From contig KB235926.1 in the NCBI GenBank assembly GCA_000332255.1, positions 4,730,067-4,794,066 on the forward strand: a DNA stretch of 64,000 nt, written 5' to 3'. The stretch's first letter is position 1. Every line of letters starts with the position of its first letter. Source of the stretch: a cyanobacterium PCC 7702. GTDB lineage: Bacteria; Cyanobacteriota; Cyanobacteriia; Cyanobacteriales; Nostocaceae. A program made the position numbers and the translations under genes. The notes beneath the pieces were generated by a model. That model searched no databases, was not told where the DNA came from, and saw nothing but the letters and a program-made list of their open reading frames with translations. Shown in pieces: positions 17,976-27,659 of the stretch.

Positions 17976-19046
17976 ATGGTCGAGCCATACAGCCAAAAAG
18001 AGCACATCCAACAAGCTGTTTACCGCATTTTGGACGCGAACTTAGACCGAGCGCGGGAAGGTTTGCGGATCATTGAGGAATGGTGTCGCTTTGGCTTGAA
18101 TAATTCCCAGCTAGCTGGGGAGTGTAAGCGGATGCGACAAGAGGTAGCAAGCTGGCATGCTCCAGAGTTACACTCGGCTAGAGACACCATCAACGATCCC
18201 GGTACTGAATTAACCCATCCTCAGGAAGAACAGCGAGCAAGTGTCAAATCGCTGCTGCAAGCAAACTTCTGTCGAGTAGAAGAAGCTTTGCGAGTTTTGG
18301 AAGAGTATGGCAAGCTTTACCATCCCAATATGGGAAAAGCTTTTAAACAAATGCGATATCGCGTTTATACTTTAGAAAGTAATCTTATGGGTTACCAACG
18401 CCAGCAAATACTGCTGCGATCGCGTTTGTATCTTGTCACCTCCCCCAGCGAAAAGTTATTGGAAATTGTGGAAGCGGCCCTTAAGGGTGGATTGACCTTG
18501 GTCCAGTACCGGGATAAAACTGCAGACGATGCTGTCCGCATTGAACAAGCCGAGAAGTTACGGCAATTATGCCACGCCTACAATGCTATTTTTATCATTA
18601 ACGATCGAGTAGATTTGGCCTTGGCAACAGATGCGGATGGGGTGCATCTGGGACAGCAGGATATGCCTGTTGCTATAGCTCGCCAGTTACTTGGTCCTCA
18701 TCGTCTCATCGGTCGTTCTACCACAAATCGGGAGGAAATGCAACGGGCAATTGCCGAAGGTGCGGATTACATAGGCGTGGGACCAGTTTACGAAACACCG
18801 ACGAAAATTGGCAAGCCAGCAGCTGGCTTGGAATACGTCAGTTACGCTGCCAAAAATTGTCCCATACCTTGGTTTGCTATTGGCGGTATAGATGCCAATA
18901 ATATTAATAATGTGATCGATGCTGGCGCCAAACGCGTAGCAGTAGTACGTTCCATCATGCAATCCGAACAACCTACCCTTGTTACACAATATTTGCTTTC
19001 CCAGCTCAATCGCGTTCAACCGAATCCGGAAAAGTCCTATGTCTGA
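17976..19046 (+). CDS. thiE: Thiamine-phosphate synthase, cyanobacterial two-domain form
   Basis: The enzyme joins HMP-PP and thiazole phosphate to make thiamine phosphate in the cytoplasm. The N-terminal 140 residues are the cyanobacterial ThiD2-like extension (YRILDANLDRAREGLRIIEE, NDPGTELTHPQEEQR). The C-terminal part is the TIM-barrel synthase, with LYLVTSP, GGLTLVQYRDK, IINDRVDLALATDADGVHLG, IGRSTTN, GADYIGVGPVYETPTK and WFAIGGID. The ATG at 17976 gives the usual family N terminus. An upstream ATG at 17928 is possible but has no ribosome binding site. Its stop overlaps the start of thiS by 8 bp, which indicates coupled translation. Confidence 0.93.
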   Translation: MVEPYSQKEHIQQAVYRILDANLDRAREGLRIIEEWCRFGLNNSQLAGECKRMRQEVASWHAPELHSARDTINDPGTELTHPQEEQRASVKSLLQANFCRVEEALRVLEEYGKLYHPNMGKAFKQMRYRVYTLESNLMGYQRQQILLRSRLYLVTSPSEKLLEIVEAALKGGLTLVQYRDKTADDAVRIEQAEKLRQLCHAYNAIFIINDRVDLALATDADGVHLGQQDMPVAIARQLLGPHRLIGRSTTNREEMQRAIAEGADYIGVGPVYETPTKIGKPAAGLEYVSYAAKNCPIPWFAIGGIDANNINNVIDAGAKRVAVVRSIMQSEQPTLVTQYLLSQLNRVQPNPEKSYV

Positions 19047-19251
19047 GCAAATCACTCTTCAAGTGAATGGAGAAAGTCGCAGATGTCCTTCTCAAACACC
19101 CTTACCCGATTTACTTCAACAGCTAGGGTACAATCCTCGCTTAGTAGCTGTGGAATACAACGGCGAAATTCTTCATCGCCAATTTTGGCAACATACCCAA
19201 GTTCAACCGGGCGATCGCCTGGAAGTTGTTACCATCGTTGGTGGTGGCTAA
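19039..19251 (+). CDS. thiS: Sulfur carrier protein ThiS
   Basis: This 70-residue ubiquitin-fold protein ends in VVTIVGGG. The terminal Gly-Gly is the site that is adenylated and then thiocarboxylated to donate sulfur for the thiazole ring. The beta-grasp fold is visible as ITLQVNGESRRCPSQTPLPD and LVAVEYNGEIL. The start ATG at 19039 lies within the last codons of thiE (ATGTCTGA), so the pair forms a coupled thiamine unit. The 3' end overlaps the convergent glycosyltransferase gene by 4 bp. Confidence 0.93.
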   Translation: MSEQITLQVNGESRRCPSQTPLPDLLQQLGYNPRLVAVEYNGEILHRQFWQHTQVQPGDRLEVVTIVGGG

Positions 19252-20513
19252 ATTAACAAACACCGATAGTGAGATTCCGCCAGAGAAAGCAGTTCGTGCA
19301 GGCTTTTGCTGCTAGCGAGTGCTTTTCCCCTGTGACCGAGCTTCTCGCGTAGCCCCTTATCTTCGCACAGCCGCCTAAACGCTGTTAACATCTCACTGCC
19401 AGAATGAGGATTGACAAGTATACCGTTTTCTTCGTGACGAACCGCATCAACGGCTCCACTCAAACAAGAGGCTATAATTGGTTTGCCAAAGTAACTTGCC
19501 TCTAAGTAAACAACACTAAAACCTTCAATACTTGCAGCTTTGTAGTCGATAAAGCTTAGCATGGCAAAAATGTCGCAAGCTGCGTAGTAACCTGCTAACT
19601 TCTTTTCGGGTATTGCTTTGCAAAAGTGTACCCGCGGTTCTAACCGCAAATACCGAACTTGAGAGCGAAGTTCCTCTTCAAAGGGACCTTGCCCGCAAAT
19701 TATATAATGGACATCCAAGCCTAAAGTCAGCAATGGCGGTAGATTGTCAATTACTAAGTTAAAACCTTGGTGTTTCTGAAGCTTTCCTACTGAAAGAATT
19801 ACCACTGCTGAGGTAGGAATGTTATGGCTGTTTCGTACCTTTTGGCGTAAATTTTCAATACAGTTAGGGTCTTCAATGTCGTCAAATTTTTCCTTTCTCA
19901 ATACAGGATGGATAACATGAGTAGGAGTTTGAAATTGAAAATATCTGGTCAGAAAATTACGTATAAAAAAACTGTCACAAACAATTCCGGTAGCACGCTT
20001 GAGAGTAAATGATAGCAGCGATCGCACCCACGGGTTGCGCAAGGCTCGGAGAATTTCGTTACCCTGCACGTAAACCAAAAAGCGCACAGGTAAAAGATAA
20101 CTTAAAAGCAATAAAGCGACAAAATTATAGCCGTAACTGCACTCGATATAGCGATAGCGATAGCGAAAATAAAGTTTAATAGCTAGTAGAACAGACCCTA
20201 GCAAATTAAAAAATGGTGTCAGACCAAATTTGGGAATTCGCCACCGATAAATGGCAAACTTTTGGATGCGATCAAATACTCGATCTCCTACACAACTTGC
20301 TGTCAAAACAATTACTCGTTCCCTATCTTGCAAACAACGATTGTAGATATATTCCTCTATTTCCCCTGATTTTGGGAAAAAACTAGGAGCTATGACTAAA
20401 ATATCCGGAGATACAGTTTCATCTTTAATTTTTGCTAATTTTTGCGGTTTATTTTCCCTTATCAGGACGGGAAACTTCACTTTCTTTTTTATTTTCAGCC
20501 CAAAAATTTCCAT
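19248..20513 (-). CDS. Glycosyltransferase family 4/1 protein
   Basis: This 421-residue GT-B protein has an N-terminal Rossmann half beginning at DILVIAPSFFPKSGEIEEYI, a PimB/WaaG-type layout. The C-terminal half starts at VVILSVGKLQKHQGFNLVID and carries HYIICGQGPFEEELR, VHFCKAIPEKKLAGYYAACD and the EGFSVVYLEA stretch with the E-x7-E donor-binding pair. It probably transfers a sugar from a nucleotide sugar to a lipid or polysaccharide acceptor at the membrane. A hydrophobic internal segment (VALLLLSYLLPVRFLVYV) may dock it there. It is a single gene, convergent with thiS. The acceptor cannot be told from sequence. Confidence 0.87.
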   Translation of the reverse strand: MEIFGLKIKKKVKFPVLIRENKPQKLAKIKDETVSPDILVIAPSFFPKSGEIEEYIYNRCLQDRERVIVLTASCVGDRVFDRIQKFAIYRWRIPKFGLTPFFNLLGSVLLAIKLYFRYRYRYIECSYGYNFVALLLLSYLLPVRFLVYVQGNEILRALRNPWVRSLLSFTLKRATGIVCDSFFIRNFLTRYFQFQTPTHVIHPVLRKEKFDDIEDPNCIENLRQKVRNSHNIPTSAVVILSVGKLQKHQGFNLVIDNLPPLLTLGLDVHYIICGQGPFEEELRSQVRYLRLEPRVHFCKAIPEKKLAGYYAACDIFAMLSFIDYKAASIEGFSVVYLEASYFGKPIIASCLSGAVDAVRHEENGILVNPHSGSEMLTAFRRLCEDKGLREKLGHRGKALASSKSLHELLSLAESHYRCLLI

Positions 20514-21223
20514 GACAAATAGCTAACTCACACCCGCGCTCTGAAAATGTATGTATCTTTCTTACCTTCTTACCCTAGAAAATAGAGGTTTTAATATCCT
20601 TTTGATAGAGGTAATTTCTCACCACTACATTTTTGAAATTTTGTTTAGCGATCGCCCCAGATCTAGCAACTATAAACTACAAAACAAATCATACACTTTT
20701 ATATTTTATTTCCAGAAATAATGCCTGTAGATATCATAATCAACATATGTAGAAAAAATCTACACTTCTGTATATTATTTTGCCATCATTTGATTTTCTT
20801 AATCCCAGTTAACATCAGCCATTGCCAATCAAAAAAGCTAATCATAAAATAGTGAAAATATTGTTAAATATTTGAAAAAGAAAGTGACGAAAGTAAAAAA
20901 TCTAGCTATAGCCGGTTCCTTGAGAGTATAAACCACCACTGAACAAGATGTCTTGCCATTTTGGCAACTTTATAAATTTGAGCTGTGAATACTATTCCTT
21001 AGGTTGTGGCGAAACAACATTACACAAAAACAGGTACGGTTATTGCGACCGAAATACCCTCAAAGATAGCTGCTGAGATCGAACTAGAAACGATAAATTT
21101 AAGATGTAGCTTGTAATCACAGCTACTATGACCAGAAGGCGACAAGCTGGCGTCACTGACTGCACCAAAATACCTCCTTTGGGCAAATCATAATCAAATA
21201 ATGTTTTTCAAGCAACTGTAATT
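20514..21223. other. Divergent intergenic region, no gene seen
   Basis: This 710-base AT-rich region lies between the divergent glycosyltransferase and DUF1517 genes and must hold both promoters. A small hairpin, TGTAGA and TCTACA with an A5 loop, lies at about 20748-20764. I found no open frame or RNA gene. Confidence 0.4.
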
Positions 21224-22216
21224 ATGCGTAAAAAACTACAACGGGTCATCAAACCGCTGCTCAAATCCCTGTTCGTCCTGTTTGCTGTGGGTGCGCTAGT
21301 CCTCAGTCAAGCAGATGGAGCACTTGCAGCTAGAAGTGGAGGACGAATTGGTGGTGGTTCTTTCAGAGCGCCAAGTAGCCGCTCCTACTCTTCACCCCGG
21401 ACTTACGCACCTCCTGGTGGGGGATACTACCCAGTTCCCTATCCCGCGTACCCGAGTGGTGGATGGGGATTCCCCTTTGTTGTACCGATTTTTGGCGTCG
21501 GTGGCGGGTTATTCAGCTTGTTGATTTTGATAGCGATCGCTGGATTCTTGTTGCAAGCCTTCCGCCGCGCCACTAGCGGTGGTTATGATGGTGGTTACGA
21601 AGAAGCCAGCTACGGTAGTAATCCCACCGTTTCCATCACGCGCTTGCAAGTGGGATTGTTAGCTCAAGCTCGCGACTTACAATTCGAACTCAACCGGATC
21701 GCAGAAACTGCTGACACCAGCTCTCCAGAAGGTAGAGCGGAAGTATTGCAAGAAGCTACCCTAGCTTTACTCCGCCATCCAGAATACTGGGTCTATGCAG
21801 GTGGCGAAACCCAACAAGCACGCTTAAGTGCAGCTGAAAGTATATTTAACCGTCTAGCATTAGCAGAACGCAGCAAATTCAGCGAAGAGACTTTATCTAA
21901 CGTCAACAATCAACTCAAAGCGGCTAATCCCAAAGGTTCTTTACCCTCTAGCGGAGAACTAGACAATCCCACCCGTTTGATCGCTCAAGGACCGGGAGAA
22001 TATATCATAGTTACTTTACTAGTTGCAACCCTGGGTAAATTAGAAATTCCCGCAATCAATAGCGCCGATGATTTGCGTCAAGCTTTGCGCCAAATCGGTA
22101 GCATTCCTAGCGAACAACTACTAGCACTTGAGCTGCTGTGGACTCCCCAAGCTGAAGGCGATGTCCTTACCACCGATGACATTTTGGCACAATATCCAGA
22201 GCTAAAACTTGTATAG
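21224..22216 (+). CDS. DUF1517 domain-containing membrane protein
   Basis: This 330-residue protein has a signal-like N terminus (LLKSLFVLFAVGALVLSQAD, then GALAARSGGR). A Gly/Ser/Tyr/Pro-rich segment (GGSFRAPSSRSYSS) and a transmembrane helix (LFSLLILIAIAGFLLQAF) follow. The C-terminal half is the DUF1517 domain (TRLQVGLLAQARDLQFELNR, HPEYWVYAGGETQQARLSAA, GEYIIVTLLVATLGKLEIPA). The family is typical of cyanobacteria and plastids and is likely in thylakoid or plasma membranes; its function is not established. The gene stands alone and ends at a strong terminator. Confidence 0.92.
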   Translation: MRKKLQRVIKPLLKSLFVLFAVGALVLSQADGALAARSGGRIGGGSFRAPSSRSYSSPRTYAPPGGGYYPVPYPAYPSGGWGFPFVVPIFGVGGGLFSLLILIAIAGFLLQAFRRATSGGYDGGYEEASYGSNPTVSITRLQVGLLAQARDLQFELNRIAETADTSSPEGRAEVLQEATLALLRHPEYWVYAGGETQQARLSAAESIFNRLALAERSKFSEETLSNVNNQLKAANPKGSLPSSGELDNPTRLIAQGPGEYIIVTLLVATLGKLEIPAINSADDLRQALRQIGSIPSEQLLALELLWTPQAEGDVLTTDDILAQYPELKLV

Positions 22217-22236
22217 CTCCAGCGACATTTACTCAC

Positions 22237-22271
22237 TCCCCCGGAGGTAATTCGGGGGATTTTGATTTTTT
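22237..22271 (+). terminator. Rho-independent terminator of the DUF1517 gene
   Basis: CCCCCG at 22238-22243 pairs with CGGGGG at 22253-22258 around a nine-base loop. An ATTTTGATTTTTT tract follows. Confidence 0.85.
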
Positions 22272-22289
22272 ATTAGCTACATAGATTCA

Positions 22290-22538
22290 TCATTCTTCTA
22301 AATCCAGGTCTTCTGCCACCTCTTCTTCTTCATAATCAAAAGTATCGCCATTGATAATGGCGCTGAGTTCCTCTTCGTCTTCATCCACAAAATCGTAGTC
22401 TTCTTCCGCACCGCGCGGTATTAACCGACCTTGATTGCGCAACCATTCAATGAACGACTCTTCATGCTGGAGAGGAATAACAGCAGCTCTTTGATTGCGA
22501 GGTTCTTCGTGGAGAATTTGTTGCGAAAGTTTCACCAT
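22290..22538 (-). CDS. DUF3134 family small acidic protein
   Basis: This 82-residue protein has the family signature LHEEPRNQRAAVIPLQHEES followed by FIEWLRNQGRLI. A very acidic tail (EEEEVAEDLDLEE) completes it. DUF3134 proteins are small, soluble and restricted to cyanobacteria; the function is unknown. The ATG at 22538 follows a purine-rich GGTAAGGAAA stretch. It is convergent with the DUF1517 gene, and the terminator lies between them. Confidence 0.88.
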   Translation of the reverse strand: MVKLSQQILHEEPRNQRAAVIPLQHEESFIEWLRNQGRLIPRGAEEDYDFVDEDEEELSAIINGDTFDYEEEEVAEDLDLEE

Positions 22539-23364
22539 ATTTCCTTACCTCCACTCATCTGCACACATACATCAATTGATGAGAGCGATCGGGGACTGTC
22601 AATTGCAGTATTTGTGTTTATTACTTTCGTAGTACTTATAGAGATAGAGTTTAACAAATACAATTTAGCAAATAAATATTACAGCTAGGTGATTTTTTGT
22701 ACAGGGAGCTAGCTAGAGAGAAAAGCTTGCCATACCCACTACTACAAGCTATCCTTCTATGCAGCTAAACCCAGCATCTGTGGTCGGAACAGGAGCTTCG
22801 CTCTCAACAACTTTCCTGGCTGGTAACAGCTAGCAAACTCCCTGACTTTGATCCTTGTTACCCAATTCCCCATTCCCCGTACTCGATTGGGTGTTTTTAT
22901 ATCGTTTTTTATCTTCCTGGTGTCATTTTTTTGCTTTTAATGCCATGATCTAAATTAAGAGTAGAGTTATTGTTATTGGAATTCCTAATTTTTAAAAATA
23001 TCTCTATTCCTATTAGACCGATCGCGAGACTTAACTTGCTTGCACCTATTCAAGCGAACAAACAAAATCTTCAAACCTTTGATATCAAAATCAAATTCAT
23101 CAAAATTAACAGAAAAATAACATTTCATCTTGTTTTTTCGCCAAGAAACTGAGGAATTTATAAATAATATACAGATACAGACACCTATTCAATACAGAAC
23201 AAGTTTCAAAGACGCACTAAGCGGCAAGCAACGAAAAAGAGCAACTATTACGATTGCTAAATCAAAGGTGAAATATTCCAGTTCGATCTGAAAAAAATTT
23301 CAGCTTTAGTAATTGATTTTCGGAAAAATTATTGACTGGCAATTTCAAAAAGGAGGTGAAAATT
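22539..23364. other. Divergent intergenic region
   Basis: These 826 bases lie between DUF3134 and the phosphoribosyltransferase cluster. I see no credible gene; a 60-codon frame at 22970-23152 lacks any feature. The last 100 bases should hold the promoter of the downstream cluster, and an AAGGAGGTG ribosome binding site lies just before 23365. Confidence 0.45.
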
Positions 23365-24036
23365 ATGGCAAAGAGATATCGCGATCGCACCGAAGCCGGT
23401 AAACTCTTAGCCAAAAGACTTGCAGCTTATGCTCATCGTCCGGATGTCATAGTTGTAGCTTTACCGCGTGGAGGTGTACCGGTAGCCTTTGAAGTAGCAC
23501 AAGCACTTTGCGCTCCATTAGACGTCTGCATCGTCAGAAAACTAGGTGTACCCCACCATGAAGAACTAGCAATGGGTGCAATTGCTGCTGGTGGCATTAG
23601 GATACTTAATTATGACGTTATTAACAGCCTGGGAATTTCCAATAAAACAATAGATCAAGTTACAGCTAAAGAACTACAAGAATTGCAGCGACGCAACCAA
23701 ATATATCGAGGCGATCGCCCGCCATTAAATGTACAAAATCGCACCGTTATTTTAATAGATGACGGTATTGCTACTGGTTCGACCATCCGTGCTGCTATTG
23801 CTGTTTTGCGACAGCAGCAACCTCGAAAAATCGTATTAGCAACTCCAGTAGCACCACCAGACGTTTGCACGCAGTTGCAAGCCGAAGCAGATGAAGTAGT
23901 GTGTCTGCAGACACCAGAACCTTTATACGCGATCGGTCTTTGGTATGAAAACTTCTCCCAGACAACTGATGAGCAAGTACGAGAACTTTTAGCAAAGCAA
24001 GTTGTCGCTAGAAATCTTCAGCAGTTAGCTCAGTGA
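23365..24036 (+). CDS. Type I phosphoribosyltransferase family protein
   Basis: This 223-residue protein has the PRTase fold. The PRPP-binding loop is VILIDDGIATGST (about residues 128-140), preceded by the VALPRGGVPVAFEVAQAL block near residue 31 and VRKLGVPHHEELAMGAIA near residue 58. It presumably transfers ribose phosphate between a base and PRPP, but this subgroup has no firmly known substrate. The ATG at 23365 has an AGGAGGTG ribosome binding site. It is the first gene of a five-gene plus-strand cluster. Related PRTase domains occur fused to the same type of hydrolase that follows here, for example Rv0571c of Mycobacterium tuberculosis as I recall, so the pairing is probably functional. 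Confidence 0.88.
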   Translation: MAKRYRDRTEAGKLLAKRLAAYAHRPDVIVVALPRGGVPVAFEVAQALCAPLDVCIVRKLGVPHHEELAMGAIAAGGIRILNYDVINSLGISNKTIDQVTAKELQELQRRNQIYRGDRPPLNVQNRTVILIDDGIATGSTIRAAIAVLRQQQPRKIVLATPVAPPDVCTQLQAEADEVVCLQTPEPLYAIGLWYENFSQTTDEQVRELLAKQVVARNLQQLAQ

Positions 24037-24114
24037 CCTGATGGTGCAGCTAGCTAGCTGCGTGCGACAAAATAAATACCTTCCCACCTTCTTTCTCAAC
24101 AAGGGGAAATACTA

Positions 24115-24846
24115 ATGGATAAAAAATCAATATGGGATGCACAAGAGCAAATAGTTACAGTAGAGATAGGCTCAGCTTGCTTGGAAGCAGAACTGATTGT
24201 ACCTGAAACTGCTAAGGGAATGGTCATGTTTGTTCATGGTAGCAACATAAGTAACAGGTACAGCAGTCGCAACCGCTATCTCAGTCATATCCTGCGCCAA
24301 GCAGGACTAGCAACTATGACGATGGATCTGCTGACAAAAGAGGAGGAAAGAATTGACCTGCGCACCAAACACTATCGCTGCGACATCAAACATCTAACTG
24401 CACGCTTAATAGGAGTAACAAACTGGCTAGCTAACAGCTCGATTACCAGCAATCTCAAGGTAGGTTACTTTGGTTACGGAACTGGTAGTGGTGCAGCATT
24501 GCTAGCAGCTGCAGAGCATCCGGAGATTGCTGGAGCGATTGTTTCCTACAGCGGTCAAACAGATTTGGTTTGTGAAGCTCTTTTAAGCGTGCAAACTCCG
24601 ACGCTGTTAGTAGTCGGAGGAATGGACTTGCCAGTTATTGCTATGAATGAAGATGCTCTCACATTAATTTCTACCCCAAACAAACAACTGCAAGTTATTC
24701 CAGGAGTTACTCACAACTTTAACGAACCAGGGGCGCTACAAGAATTAGGAAGGTTAGCAAGTCAGTGGTTTAAGCACTACTTGGCAACAGATTCGCAGCA
24801 AGACCTACACGTTCATGCCATGTCACTTACTGAAATTGAGGATTAG
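24115..24846 (+). CDS. Dienelactone-hydrolase-like protein lacking the nucleophile Ser
   Basis: This 243-residue alpha/beta-hydrolase resembles the DLH-type partners of PRTases. An oxyanion-side loop (MFVHGSNISNRYSSRNRY) and the triad Asp (VVGGMDLPV, D171) and His (IPGVTHNFNEPG, H200) are present. The nucleophile elbow reads GYFGYGTGSG, however, with Gly122 where the paralogue at 26951 has Ser (GYFGASTGAA). It is therefore likely catalytically inactive or uses another mechanism. It may bind a ligand or regulate its neighbours. It lies 78 bases after the PRTase gene and upstream of ftsH. There is an AAGGGGAAA ribosome binding site before the ATG at 24115. Confidence 0.88.
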   Translation: MDKKSIWDAQEQIVTVEIGSACLEAELIVPETAKGMVMFVHGSNISNRYSSRNRYLSHILRQAGLATMTMDLLTKEEERIDLRTKHYRCDIKHLTARLIGVTNWLANSSITSNLKVGYFGYGTGSGAALLAAAEHPEIAGAIVSYSGQTDLVCEALLSVQTPTLLVVGGMDLPVIAMNEDALTLISTPNKQLQVIPGVTHNFNEPGALQELGRLASQWFKHYLATDSQQDLHVHAMSLTEIED

Positions 24847-24923
24847 TAGTTAGTAAGTAGTAGTTGACTGTTCCACTAACCACTATCCACCAACCAATTG
24901 CCATTGCAAAGGAGCAATCAACT

Positions 24924-26903
24924 ATGTCAGTGGATACTGATGGCGATGGCGATCGCCGCGCCAAAACACCACAACCCCAATACAAAAGCAGTCTGTTGCT
25001 GTGGTTAGCATTGCTGATATTTTTTAACATGCTTTTTTGGGCAGAACCCCCCCGCAATCAAGTACCCTACAGCAAATTTATCTCCCAGGTAGAAGCTGGT
25101 AAAGTTGCTCGCGTTGTCGTTGAATCTAACCGTATTGAGTACGAACTCAAACCAGAAACCACCCAGCAAGCGGAAATTAAATCCAAGCGGGTATTTGTCA
25201 CCACACCAGTACCCTTAGACTTGGAATCCCTCAAAATTCTCCGCGAGCATAACGTCGAGTTTGCTGCTTTACCTACTAGTCGCACAAGCTGGATCTCGGC
25301 CTTATTAAGCTGGATCTTACCACCATTAATCTTGTTTACTATTTGGGGATGGTTGATGAGCCACAGTCAAATGGGTGGCCATCCAGCCTTGAGTGTTGGT
25401 AAAAGTAAAGCTCGTATTTACTCTGAAGGCAATACAGGCGTAAAGTTCGACGATATCGCCGGCGTTGATGAAGCTAAAGCAGAGCTGCAAGAAATTGTCG
25501 ATTTTCTCAAAAATGCAGACAAATACAGGCGCTTGGGGGCAAAAATTCCCAAAGGAGTGTTGCTCGTCGGACCTCCCGGAACCGGTAAAACTCTGCTAGC
25601 TAAAGCCATCGCTGGCGAAGCAGTAGTTCCTTTCTTTAGTATCTCTGGTTCTGAGTTTATCGAGCTATTTGTCGGTGTTGGTGCAGCACGAGTGCGGGAC
25701 TTATTCGAACAAGCAAAGCATCAAGCACCTTGTATAGTTTTTATTGATGAATTGGACGCTTTAGGTAAATCCCGAGTCAATACCGGTCCGCATTTTGGCG
25801 GTAACGACGAACGCGAACACACCCTCAACCAATTACTCTCAGAAATGGATGGTTTCGATGCAAACACAGGTGTAATCATCTTAGCTGCTACTAACCGTCC
25901 GGAAGTTTTAGACCCCGCTTTGCGCCGTCCGGGTCGATTTGACCGTCAAATCGTAGTCGACCGTCCAGATAAAATCGGTCGAGAAGCGATTCTTAAAATC
26001 CATGCTAAAAATGTCAAGCTTGCAGCTGATGTAGATTTGTCGAAATTAGCAGCGCAAACGCCAGGATTTGCAGGAGCAGATTTAGCCAATCTCGTCAACG
26101 AAGCAGCATTGCTAGCAGCTCGTCGCAACCATCAGACCGTGACAATTGCTGATTTTCAAGAAGCCATCGAGCGGATATTAACAGGGTTAGAGAAAAAATC
26201 TCGAATTCTCAACGAAAAAGAGAAAAAAACTGTTGCCTATCACGAAGTAGGTCATGCCTTAATTGCAGCTATCATACCAGGATCTGGCGGTGTGGAAAAA
26301 ATTTCTGTTGTTCCAAGAGGTGTCAATGCTTTAGGTTACACACTGCAACTACCTGAGGAAGATCGCTTTTTGATGACAGAAGACGAAATTCGCGGACGAA
26401 TTGTATCGCTCTTGGGAGGACGAGCAGCAGAAGAGCTGATTCTCAACAAAGTTTCTACCGGTGCTAGTGATGATATTCAAAAGGCAACTGATTTAGCAGA
26501 AAGGTTCGTCACCCTCTACGGCATGAGCAACGCCCTCGGTCCCATTGCCTTTGATAAAATCAAACAAGAGTTTTTAGAAGGATTTAACAATTCTCGGCGT
26601 GCAATTAGCCAAAAAGTTGCCGAGCTTATTGACCAACAAATCAAAGAAATTGTAGATGGAGCTCACTTGCTCGCGCTGAAAATTTTAGATAAAAATCGGG
26701 CTTTGTTAGAGGAAACAGCGCAAATTTTATTAGAAAAAGAAGTTTTAGAAGGAGAACAGCTGCGATCGCACCTTCTACGCGTCCAAATTCCACCAGAAAT
26801 GGACCAATGGCTGCGTACGGGCAATATCCCCACAAGTCTTTTACCCGCACTTCCTGTTGGGAATGGTGGTGCAATGATAAAGCTAGAAAAAATTAGCTAT
26901 TAA
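24924..26903 (+). CDS. ftsH: ATP-dependent zinc metalloprotease FtsH
   Basis: FtsH is a membrane-anchored AAA+ hexamer that extracts and degrades membrane and soluble proteins. Counted from the ATG at 24924, the landmarks are two transmembrane helices (about 22-39 and 124-145), Walker A GPPGTGKT (216-223), Walker [11 protein letters not shown], the SRH arginines in RRPGRFDRQ (334-342) and the zinc motif HEVGH (440-444). The length (659 aa) is normal. The start was chosen for the AAAGGAG that precedes it; an upstream frame would only add 20 residues. It sits between two hydrolase paralogues, which is not the usual FtsH neighbourhood and suggests a specialised copy that may act on the adjacent module. 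Confidence 0.95.
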   Translation: MSVDTDGDGDRRAKTPQPQYKSSLLLWLALLIFFNMLFWAEPPRNQVPYSKFISQVEAGKVARVVVESNRIEYELKPETTQQAEIKSKRVFVTTPVPLDLESLKILREHNVEFAALPTSRTSWISALLSWILPPLILFTIWGWLMSHSQMGGHPALSVGKSKARIYSEGNTGVKFDDIAGVDEAKAELQEIVDFLKNADKYRRLGAKIPKGVLLVGPPGTGKTLLAKAIAGEAVVPFFSISGSEFIELFVGVGAARVRDLFEQAKHQAPCIVFIDELDALGKSRVNTGPHFGGNDEREHTLNQLLSEMDGFDANTGVIILAATNRPEVLDPALRRPGRFDRQIVVDRPDKIGREAILKIHAKNVKLAADVDLSKLAAQTPGFAGADLANLVNEAALLAARRNHQTVTIADFQEAIERILTGLEKKSRILNEKEKKTVAYHEVGHALIAAIIPGSGGVEKISVVPRGVNALGYTLQLPEEDRFLMTEDEIRGRIVSLLGGRAAEELILNKVSTGASDDIQKATDLAERFVTLYGMSNALGPIAFDKIKQEFLEGFNNSRRAISQKVAELIDQQIKEIVDGAHLLALKILDKNRALLEETAQILLEKEVLEGEQLRSHLLRVQIPPEMDQWLRTGNIPTSLLPALPVGNGGAMIKLEKISY

Positions 26904-26950
26904 CTTGACATTTTTTGAGTAGAAATTAATTTTGAGGGAGTTGATCTGAC

Positions 26951-27622
26951 ATGAACGAAACATCAGAACGAAAAGCTCAAGAAAAATTAATTTTGATTAC
27001 AACAAATTCCGTCAAGCTAGAAGGTAATCTAGCAGTACCTGAAAACGCACGGGGAGTTGTGTTGTTTGCTCACGGTAGCGGTAGCAGTCGCCACAGTCCT
27101 CGCAATCAATACGTTGCCAGCGTCCTGCAATCTCACGGGTTGGCAACTTTATTAATTGATCTGCTAACAACCCAGGAAGAAGTTATTGACCTGCGAACAA
27201 GACACCTGCGCTTTGATATTGGCCTTTTGGCATCCCGGTTGGTTGATGCTACAGATTGGCTTGCTCACAATCCAGACACCTGCAACCTCAAAGTAGGTTA
27301 TTTTGGAGCCAGTACCGGAGCAGCAGCTGCATTACTCGCAGCAACAGAACGACCAAACACTGTCGCAGCGATCGTTTCTCGAGGCGGACGACCGGATTTG
27401 GTCGGGTCAGCATTAGGTCGTGTCAAAGCACCCACACTGTTGATTGTCGGCGGCTACGATACCCCAGTAATTCGCATGAATCAAGAAGCACTGAAATTAC
27501 TGCGCGTGGAAAAAGCACTGGAAATTATTCCTGGTGCAAGCCATTTATTTGAGGAACAAGGAACCTTGGAACAAGTAGCCCAACTAGCAACTGAGTGGTT
27601 CGAACGTTATCTCGCCAGTTAG
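26951..27622 (+). CDS. Dienelactone-hydrolase-like alpha/beta hydrolase
   Basis: This 223-residue protein is the intact paralogue of the gene at 24115. The nucleophile elbow is GYFGASTGAA (Ser121), the Asp is in LLIVGGYDTPVIR (D170) and the His in IIPGASHLFEEQG (H198). The VLFAHGSGSSRHSPRNQYVA block corresponds to the oxyanion-side loop. It is predicted to be a soluble esterase, lactonase or peptidase of unknown substrate. A GAGGGAG precedes the ATG at 26951. The two paralogues share most of their sequence blocks, so they came from a duplication in which FtsH now lies between the copies. Confidence 0.9.
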   Translation: MNETSERKAQEKLILITTNSVKLEGNLAVPENARGVVLFAHGSGSSRHSPRNQYVASVLQSHGLATLLIDLLTTQEEVIDLRTRHLRFDIGLLASRLVDATDWLAHNPDTCNLKVGYFGASTGAAAALLAATERPNTVAAIVSRGGRPDLVGSALGRVKAPTLLIVGGYDTPVIRMNQEALKLLRVEKALEIIPGASHLFEEQGTLEQVAQLATEWFERYLAS

Positions 27623-27659
27623 GTTGCGACACAGAAACATCCTTAGCAAGTAAAAGCTT

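Noticed and set aside
19330-19362. Possible third copy of the short interspersed repeat (CGAGCTTCTCGCGTAGCC)
   Set aside because: It encodes a normal part of the glycosyltransferase (KGLREKLGHRGKA), and the similarity to the other two copies is short.
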